A DNA stretch of 33,292 nucleotides, from contig BJOX01000035.1 in NCBI GenBank assembly GCA_009731375.1, positions 643,304 through 676,595 on the forward strand, read 5' to 3'. Both the position numbers and the translations under genes were made by a program. Below are positions 25,976 to 33,292 of this stretch, one piece after another (within the stretch, counting starts at the first letter, position 1; each line of letters opens with the position of its first letter). Under the pieces are notes generated by a model. It saw nothing but the letters and a program-made list of their open reading frames with translations. It was not told the origin of the DNA and did not search any database. Origin of the DNA: Paulinella micropora. Taxonomy: Eukaryota; Cercozoa; Imbricatea; Euglyphida.

Positions 25976-26235
25976 ATATATGCATGCATACATACATCCT
26001 TACATACATACATACAGACATACATACATGCATGCATACATACATACATACATACATACACATACATACATACACATGCATACATGCATACATACATACA
26101 TTACATACATACATTACATACATACATAGATACATACATTCATACATACATACATACATGCATGCATGCATGCATACATACATACATACATACATACATA
26201 CATGCATACAAAAAAATGCAAACATACATACACAC
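25976..26235. repeat. ATAC microsatellite
   Basis: (ATAC)n with ATGC and ACAC variants. Confidence 0.95.
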
Positions 26236-26620
26236 AGACTAGGCCATACATTCGTAAGCATACTGTTACTTAACCATAGATATTAATATATTCATACAAT
26301 ATTATTATTTTTCGTTGTGGCGCCTTGCTTTTCTTGCACCATTGTCTTCTATTCACTGCCCTTGAACTCCACCTACGAGTGGTAGGATTCGTTTAATAGT
26401 ATGTTTAGAACTTATTGATAGAACTGAGAGCAGCTTTCGCATTCATCCCCAGTGATCTTAACCCTAGGGTTAAATATCATTAAAATTAATTTTCACGTTC
26501 TCGACGTGGTATTATCTAAAATAATTGTCGCTGGCTCTCATATTACATAGTGGCATGTCGTTACGTTATTAGACAATTGTTATTAGACCCTTCTCCTATC
26601 TATTATTGGTTAGTAGTGTT
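26236..26620. other. AT-rich unique DNA
   Basis: No open frame of note and no repeats recognised. Confidence 0.4.
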
Positions 26621-28600
26621 CCTTATATTAGTTATATATTATTATGAAGGCATCACCCCCCGGATAGCAGGTAACTTGAAAAGTACTGTTTTTCTAGTAT
26701 CGTTTGTCCGGATTGAAGCTAATGCCATTTTATTCCTGGTCTGTTGCCGCTTTCTTTTTCTGCTTCACTGAGGCGCGGCTAATATATTAATACTAATAAC
26801 GAGACATCATTCTCATCCGAAGTTTTGAGAATCATATAAGTTGTGTTTGGTCAAGTTGTATATATATATATTATTAATATTAATACCGACTTTTTCTACC
26901 ATCATTAGGCTGCCACTGACTCGGATTTCTGACGTTTCTGCTTGGCCACCGTTCACCTGCTGGCAACAGAACGAATTGAAAGTTTCACTGACCTGTCTCA
27001 CTGGTGACGGGGACGTCAGACAAAAATAAATCATAGTATTAATATTATTAATATTAATAATATTGTACTCCAACACTGCCACGGTGACATATTAATAACC
27101 GTGACTCATAGCCGCGAGTCAGGGCCCGCGGAACTTTTATTTATTAATCACTGTAGTGCGGCGGTCACTTGAACTTGAAACACAGGCTGGCAAATCATGA
27201 TAATTTGATTAGACTCAAGTAAGCAGGTGTCTCCTGCGTACACTCTAGCTCAATCCATCATTTATCTCTACTAGTAGTATCTGTGTGCTCGCACTGAGAA
27301 GCCTCGGACATCCAACATCCCCTATCACACACTCACTAAAGACCGTGATTTATCCCTGCCGCTGCCTTATGTTGAAATAATCATCTTTTCTATTCAAAGT
27401 TAAATACGTGAGCCTACGGTGACAGTACTACTTCAAAGACTCTCAGAACATGACTCAGTGTCTCGGCGTCAAGTTCAAGACTGTATACTAGCTCAGTGAC
27501 TCGGACCGTGACGCAAACTTGAAGACAAAAAAGCGCCCAACTGAGACGGATAAAATTATTAATACTAACTACTGACCAGTGGTTCAAGTAGCAATTTCAG
27601 ACGTGTCCGGCCAGACGAAATCTCAGATAAATAAGTGCTAGTGTTTACCTGATAATTCAGGCACGGTGGTGATGTCCACAACTTGAAACCGGCGCCCCTA
27701 CTGAGAAACGCACTGGCCACTGTGACTGCACTGGCAGTGAGCCGCCTGAGGCACCCGAGAACTTTCATCTCAGTAGTAACTGCCTGGTCCGAGTCAAAAA
27801 GAGTGAAAAGTCAACTGTCCGGGTGGCACCGTAATGATCCGCATTAATACTAGGCTAGTAAGTTTAATACTGAGCCGCCTCCTTCACTGAGTCACAGTTG
27901 TCGTTAAACTTGAGTGCTCACTGCTGTCTAATCATACCGTAGGCTACACTTGAATACCGTAGTAAGCCTGTGACTCCACTCAGTCGGGAGTCACGATCGC
28001 CNNNNNNNNNNNNNNNNNNNNNNNNNNNNNNNNNNNNNNNNNNNNNNNNNNNNNNNNNNNNNNNNNNNNNNNNNNNNNNNNNNNNNNNNNNNNNNNNNNN
28101 NNNNNNNNCGGGGGCTGATGGTAAGGACACTGACCCAGCGGCAATCATAATATTAATATTAAGATGATAACCGAGTCAGACTTATCAGTATTAACTTGAA
28201 TTTTTCAATGACATATTGATTTCAATACTATGATCGGAGCATGAAATGAAAGATGATTTCATGTTTGAATTTTATAGTAATATTAATATTAATATAATAA
28301 AAATTTTAATTTTTTTTTTTTTTTTTTAGAACTTGAAAGTCGGCATCCAGTAGCAGGAACATAAACAATATCAGTGGCAAGAATTCAAACTTGATTTAAC
28401 GGTAACATTTCAGCGCAAAAATTATGCAGATTTTGCGGGACGGATATAGCCGTCAAATTATTAATAAAGTAATTTGATTTCTGGCCACTAACCTGAAATC
28501 TGGTCGCTTATCTGAAATCTGACTCTTAATTCACTTTCGATGGCTGAGTTTGACACTTGAATCTACCCAGTAGTATCAATAACAATTGCTGCTTGAAAAT
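26621..28600. other. AT-rich segment with repeated ACTTGA and TTAATATTAA words, no gene
   Basis: ACTTGA occurs about ten times on the plus strand (for example 26674, 27167, 27172, 27516, 27681, 27908, 27948, 28194, 28331, 28555). TATTAATATTAATA-type palindromes occur near 26870, 27036, 28150 and 28277, and CAGTGAC/GTCACTG-like words are frequent. There is no long open frame or domain. A 107-N gap (28002-28108) lies within it, and a T18-like run is near 28311. Confidence 0.5.
28002..28108. other. Assembly gap
   Basis: 107 N. Confidence 1.
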
Positions 28601-28683
28601 GACAAAAGGTTTATTTTAAAAAGGTTTGAAGTAGCCGGGATCTTTTGGCACGATCGGGGCAGTCGCTGGAGCACCTATTTCCC

Positions 28684-28684
<1 letters not shown>

Positions 28685-28726
<42 letters not shown>

Positions 28727-28840
28727 ACACACACACAGACACACACACACACACATCTATATCAATATATAACGCAGACATACAAACATATAATGCTAAT
28801 ACATACATACACACATACATACACACAGACAAACATACAT
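28685..28840. repeat. AC dinucleotide and ATAC repeats
   Basis: (AC)n with occasional AG, then ATAC units. Confidence 0.95.
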
Positions 28841-28929
28841 GCATATATCTCAACGGAAGAACAGAAAAGGAAGGATGAAAATAGATTTAAAAAGAGTGAA
28901 CTAAGAGGCAGATGCCACCTCCTGCGTTT

Positions 28930-28987
28930 AGTCTAATAACAGTAATAATAGTAATAATAATAATAACAGTAATAATAATAATAATAG
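28930..28987. repeat. TAA/CAG-like triplet tract at SINE tail
   Basis: (TAA)n with TAACAG variants abuts the 3' end of SINE copy 2 (seen from the minus strand as a TTA tail). Confidence 0.8.
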
Positions 28988-29190
28988 TGCTTCTCTGTCA
29001 ATGGCTGATGCAAATCTGCACATGCGCCTCCATCGTCTCACCCGTGAGGGGAGTACGAAGAATTGACGATAGGCTCAAATCTTCCAGACGGGCCGGTATG
29101 TTCAATGAAAATACTGGTGGCACCGACGGGAATCGAACTGGCGACAGGGCCCAGATGGTAGAACTTGACCACTGGGCTATCACGGTGTCC
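28988..29190 (-). mobile_element. tRNA-derived SINE, copy 2 (apparently full length)
   Basis: On the minus strand: GGACACCGTGATAGCCCAGT head with pol III A and B boxes, a unique body (GAACATACCGGCCCGTC, then CCTCACGGGTGAGACGATGG, then GCGCATGTGCAGA), and a TTA-rich tail. About 200 bp. (ATT)n also lies on the head side, next to a gap. Confidence 0.85.
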
Positions 29191-29207
29191 ATAATAATAA
29201 TAATAAT

Positions 29208-30127
29208 NNNNNNNNNNNNNNNNNNNNNNNNNNNNNNNNNNNNNNNNNNNNNNNNNNNNNNNNNNNNNNNNNNNNNNNNNNNNNNNNNNNNNNNNNNNNN
29301 NNNNNNNNNNNNNNNNNNNNNNNNNNNNNNNNNNNNNNNNNNNNNNNNNNNNNNNNNNNNNNNNNNNNNNNNNNNNNNNNNNNNNNNNNNNNNNNNNNNN
29401 NNNNNNNNNNNNNNNNNNNNNNNNNNNNNNNNNNNNNNNNNNNNNNNNNNNNNNNNNNNNNNNNNNNNNNNNNNNNNNNNNNNNNNNNNNNNNNNNNNNN
29501 NNNNNNNNNNNNNNNNNNNNNNNNNNNNNNNNNNNNNNNNNNNNNNNNNNNNNNNNNNNNNNNNNNNNNNNNNNNNNNNNNNNNNNNNNNNNNNNNNNNN
29601 NNNNNNNNNNNNNNNNNNNNNNNNNNNNNNNNNNNNNNNNNNNNNNNNNNNNNNNNNNNNNNNNNNNNNNNNNNNNNNNNNNNNNNNNNNNNNNNNNNNN
29701 NNNNNNNNNNNNNNNNNNNNNNNNNNNNNNNNNNNNNNNNNNNNNNNNNNNNNNNNNNNNNNNNNNNNNNNNNNNNNNNNNNNNNNNNNNNNNNNNNNNN
29801 NNNNNNNNNNNNNNNNNNNNNNNNNNNNNNNNNNNNNNNNNNNNNNNNNNNNNNNNNNNNNNNNNNNNNNNNNNNNNNNNNNNNNNNNNNNNNNNNNNNN
29901 NNNNNNNNNNNNNNNNNNNNNNNNNNNNNNNNNNNNNNNNNNNNNNNNNNNNNNNNNNNNNNNNNNNNNNNNNNNNNNNNNNNNNNNNNNNNNNNNNNNN
30001 NNNNNNNNNNNNNNNNNNNNNNNNNNNNNNNNNNNNNNNNNNNNNNNNNNNNNNNNNNNNNNNNNNNNNNNNNNNNNNNNNNNNNNNNNNNNNNNNNNNN
30101 NNNNNNNNNNNNNNNNNNNNNNNNNNN
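29208..30127. other. Assembly gap
   Basis: 920 N between two SINE copies of the same orientation. Repeats probably caused the break. Confidence 1.
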
Positions 30128-30369
30128 CATTTCTGCACATGCGCCTCCATCGTCTCACCCGTGAGGGGAGTACGAAGAATTGACGATAAGCTCTAATGAC
30201 ACCCCCGCAAGGGCAGTTCCAACACTTCCAGACGGACCGGTATGTTCAATGAAAATACTGGTCCAGACGGAGCGGTATGTTCAATGAAAATACTGGTGGC
30301 ACCGACGGGAATCGAACTGGCGACAGGGCCCAGATGGTAGAACTTGACCACTGGGCTATCACGGTGTCC
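30128..30369 (-). mobile_element. tRNA-derived SINE, copy 3 (with internal duplication)
   Basis: Same head and body as copy 2. It has a direct duplication of the segment GGTATGTTCAATGAAAATAC (near 30239 and 30272) and an extra insert around ACACCCCCGCAAGGGCAG. TAA repeats abut the head. Confidence 0.85.
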
Positions 30370-30429
30370 ATAGAATAATAATAATAATAATAACAATAAT
30401 AATAAATAATAATATCAGTACTAATACTA

Positions 30430-30681
30430 CTTCACTTTGGTGCCGGCAAATTCGCTTCGGGTACGTACAATTACAGGGCTTGGCTTCCCGTGGGGAGCCC
30501 CCCCCCCCCCAACCCCACGCCCTTGCCACAGTCGACAGGATACGTTCAATCGCCGGAGGTGACCGGAATAAACCCTTCTGGCAGAACTCTTACCTTGGAG
30601 CATTCTCAGCCATTCATTTTGGTGCCTGCTAATTCGCTTCGGGTGCGTACTATTGCAGGGCTGGGGTTCCCCGGGGACCGG

Positions 30682-30725
<44 letters not shown>

Positions 30726-31012
30726 CCCCCCCNNNNNNNNNNNNNNNNNNNNNNNNNNNNNNNNNNNNNNNNNNNNNNNNNNNNNNNNNNNNNNNNNNNN
30801 NNNNNNNNNNNNNNNNNNNNNNNNNNNNNNNNNNNNNNNNNNNNNNNNNNNNNNNNNNNNNNNNNNNNNNNNNNNNNNNNNNNNNNNNNNNNNNNNNNNN
30901 NNNNNNNNNNNNNNNNNNNNNNNNNNNNNNNNNNNNNNNNCCCCCCCCCCCCCCCCCCCCCCTTCTCCGTCGGCAGGTTACGTTCAATTGCCGGAGGTAC
31001 AGGCAAGTACTC
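30430..31012. repeat. Diverged tandem repeat of about 180 bp with long C tracts and a gap
   Basis: AATTCGCTTCGGGT(A/G)CGTAC recurs at about 30450 and 30630. ACGTTCAAT(C/T)GCCGGAGGT recurs at about 30541 and 30976. Each copy is followed or preceded by a run of 10-40 C. A 208-N gap (30733-30940) lies inside the second C tract. No gene. Confidence 0.8.
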
Positions 31013-31380
31013 CCAAAAAACAACGACTTTGGCATTCAGGACACTCCCCTAAAGCTAATAGTTGCGTGAATTCTAAACTAGTTATATCAGCATCAACATG
31101 GAGTTTGGGGCTAGCCACCCTGTCAATAAAAGCTCCCAACTCCTGGTTCACAGAAATCGTGATTTATTCCGACAGAAGGTGCAAAAATGGGGTGGAAAAA
31201 AAAAAGGAAATTTGGCATTCAGGACACTCGCTAACGCAAATATTTGCGTGAATTCCAAAACAGTTATATTAGCAACATCGAGTCTGGGGCCAGCTGCCCT
31301 GCAAATATGAGCTCCCAACAACTCATCCTGGTTCCCACAAACCATGATTTATTCCGACAGGGGTGCGAAATGCGGGGTTG
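31013..31380. repeat. Two tandem copies of a unit of about 187 bp
   Basis: Both begin TTGGCATTCAGGACACTC, pass through GCGTGAATTC and GAGCTCCCAAC-like words, and end with TGATTTATTCCGACAG. The copies are roughly 80 percent alike by eye. Short frames in them are not conserved. Confidence 0.8.
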
Positions 31381-31590
31381 GGGGTGGACGGGTGGGAATA
31401 TCCATTTTCCCCTCCCTGCAAACTCCCCACCCCCTACTGCCAACACCTTTCAGGGATTATAACAGTAGTAATAGTGACATACGCAGAGTTGGAAGAACGA
31501 AAAATAGAAAGAAAGAAGAAAATAGCAAGTTAGATGCAGCTATCTGTCTATCTGTCTATCTATCTATCTATCTATCTATCTATCCATCTG

Positions 31591-31640
<50 letters not shown>

Positions 31641-31726
31641 GATCGATCGATCTATCTATCGATCTATCCCCCCCCCCCACCTCTCTCTATATATATATTA
31701 TATATATAATATATATAGGTATGTGC

Positions 31727-31759
<33 letters not shown>

Positions 31760-31768
31760 CATCGACCA

Positions 31769-31822
<54 letters not shown>

Positions 31823-31823
31823 A

Positions 31824-31861
<38 letters not shown>

Positions 31862-31942
31862 CCTATCTAACTAACTATCGATCTATCCATATATCTATCT
31901 ATCTATCTATCCATCCATCTATCTATCTATCTATCTATCTGC
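31381..31942. repeat. TATC/GATC and TA microsatellites
   Basis: After about 140 bp of unique C-rich DNA come (TATC)n with GATC variants, a C10 run, (TA)n and (TATC)n again. Confidence 0.95.
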
Positions 31943-32115
31943 TTATGGAACGAGCCCTGGCCCCGCCTGGTACTAGGGAGGTTTGGTATCGCCTGTATCA
32001 GTCCCTTCCGTGCAAACATCACGGCTTAGCTGGGCATCGGGTTAATACTTTACCCACAGACTTCCTTGGTTGACGAAATCAGAAGCTCCTTTTTTCTGAC
32101 ATTAGTCGATATCTC

Positions 32116-32119
<4 letters not shown>
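31943..32119 (+). repeat. Dispersed 175-bp island, right copy
   Basis: Reverse complement of 323-498, here preceded and followed by (TATC)n. It includes TGGAACGAGCCCTGGCCCCG and GTTGACGAAATCAGAAGCTC. The two copies lie 31.5 kb apart in opposite orientation. Confidence 0.85.
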
Positions 32120-32191
<72 letters not shown>

Positions 32192-32205
32192 CTATCGAGA
32201 TCGAT

Positions 32206-32270
<65 letters not shown>

Positions 32271-32477
32271 GAGAGATCGAGAGATGAGAGATCGAGAGAT
32301 CGAGAGATCGAGAGATCGGATCGAGAGATCGGATCGAGAGATCGGATCGAGAGATCGGATCGAGAGATCGGATCGATTCCGATCGATTCCGATCGATTCC
32401 AATCGATTCCGAATCGATTCCGATTCGAATCAGATTCGAATCCGATTCGAATCCGATTCGATCGGATTCGATCGGAT

Positions 32478-32535
<58 letters not shown>

Positions 32536-32589
32536 TCTATCAATCAATCCATCTATCTATCTATCCATCTATCTACCGATCGATCGATC

Positions 32590-32667
<78 letters not shown>

Positions 32668-32700
32668 AATCCAATCAATCCAATCAATCAATCAATGGAT
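32120..32700. repeat. TATC, GA, GATCGAGA, GATTCGAATC and CT repeat cascade
   Basis: (TATC)n, (GA)n, then units that change stepwise: GAGATC, GGATCGAGAGATC, GATCGATTCC, GATTCGAATC, GATCGGATTC. Then (CT)n, (TATC)n and CAATC units. Many units are palindromic. No gene. Confidence 0.9.
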
Positions 32701-32798
32701 GTTTATATCTATCTATCTCACCTTGCATCCAGTCCTCAGGGCAGTCGTACTCCTGAGGGCCAACCTTCTTGCAAATGATCTATGCAGTCAATTTACAT

Positions 32799-33045
32799 GA
32801 GAAGTTCCTTGTCCTTAACCACAATGAGCAATGATTTCAAACTCTTCGTTCTCAGCCAGTTCTGATCTTGAGGGCGTGTGTAGTGGCTCGTTTGAAACCT
32901 CTCCTCAAGAGCTTTCTAATGAGCCATAACACACATCTCCTCAAGAGCTTTCTAATGAGCCATAACACAGGCTGTAGATGCAAGCATTGACTGAGATCGA
33001 AGCGCTTGAAGTCCTTGTTCGTTGTGATTAAGAAATAGGAACTTC
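32799..33045 (-). mobile_element. MITE-like element family 1, copy 3
   Basis: Same orientation as copy 2. It is longer because CTCCTCAAGAGCTTTCTAAT with its neighbours (about 35 bp) is duplicated in tandem near 32911 and 32937. The right terminus reads GGAACTTCGC instead of GGAACTTCTC. Confidence 0.85.
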
Positions 33046-33084
33046 GCATACCTTGGACTCAGCCATGACAGATAAATACACTAT

Positions 33085-33098
33085 ACTACTATTATTAC

Positions 33099-33132
<34 letters not shown>

Positions 33133-33292
33133 CCCAATGGCCTCAAGGCGTTAAACTGTGACGCCAACTCATAACCCTTTGGTGGTAGATGCTGGGGAGG
33201 AGGGTCGTTGCGCGCGTAAAAGATCTTAAACTCCGCATATGCTGGTTGATAGCCCAGGACCCAGCAGACACCAGATTGTTATGGGTGGGGTT
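33085..33292. other. TTA triplet tract followed by possible diverged tRNA-like SINE
   Basis: (ATT)n is followed by CAGCCCAATGG, resembling the A box of the SINE above. 29 bases later, GACGCCAACTCATAACCC resembles its B-box region. The similarity is weak; this may be another family or chance. Confidence 0.25.

Overview
The window is nuclear DNA of a eukaryote. It has spliceosomal GT-AG introns, a bHLH/PAS transcription factor, a tRNA-derived SINE, a non-LTR retrotransposon fragment and MITE-like fold-back elements, and no bacterial-style operons, rRNA or tRNA genes. A bHLH plus short leucine zipper plus a single C-terminal PAS domain fits bHLH-PAS factors of stramenopile algae (the diatom clock factor RITMO1 is the best known) better than animal bHLH-PAS proteins, which usually carry two PAS domains. 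A stramenopile or other protist is therefore my working guess, not a demonstrated fact. Ten N-gaps total about 2.8 kb. Two of them are exactly 10 N and sit at duplicated sequence, so they look like assembly joins.

Layout. 1-7.7 kb is almost all simple repeats (GATA, TATC, ATGT, TTATG, GA, GT) with short unique islands that are themselves tandemly copied. About 8.0-23.35 kb holds one large plus-strand gene, readable as a chain of small exons. The N-terminal exons (8018-14200) are acidic, Ser-, Gly- and Pro-rich. Then follow a basic region with helix 1 (16819-16889), helix 2 (17878-17915), a zipper (17979-18039), three linker exons, and a last exon (22847-23353) with the PAS domain and a stop codon. 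Reading phases agree across most junctions; two places remain unresolved (10.4-12.8 kb and 17.9 kb). The introns consist largely of microsatellites, and they also hold a SINE copy, a 5'-truncated retrotransposon and a MITE.

The most unusual property is that short pieces of this gene's own exons, often still bounded by AG and GT, are repeated up to eleven times inside the neighbouring microsatellite introns. The repeats themselves resemble splice signals: (ATGT)n repeats the donor GTATGT, and (TATC)n ending in TAG resembles an acceptor.

23.35-33.29 kb holds no gene that I can support. It contains a duplicate of the PAS exon (probably an assembly artefact), MITE copies, two palindromic elements, strong hairpins, an AT-rich segment with odd word usage (26.6-28.6 kb), two more SINE copies, diverged tandem repeats, and TATC arrays carrying a second, inverted copy of an island from the left end of the window.
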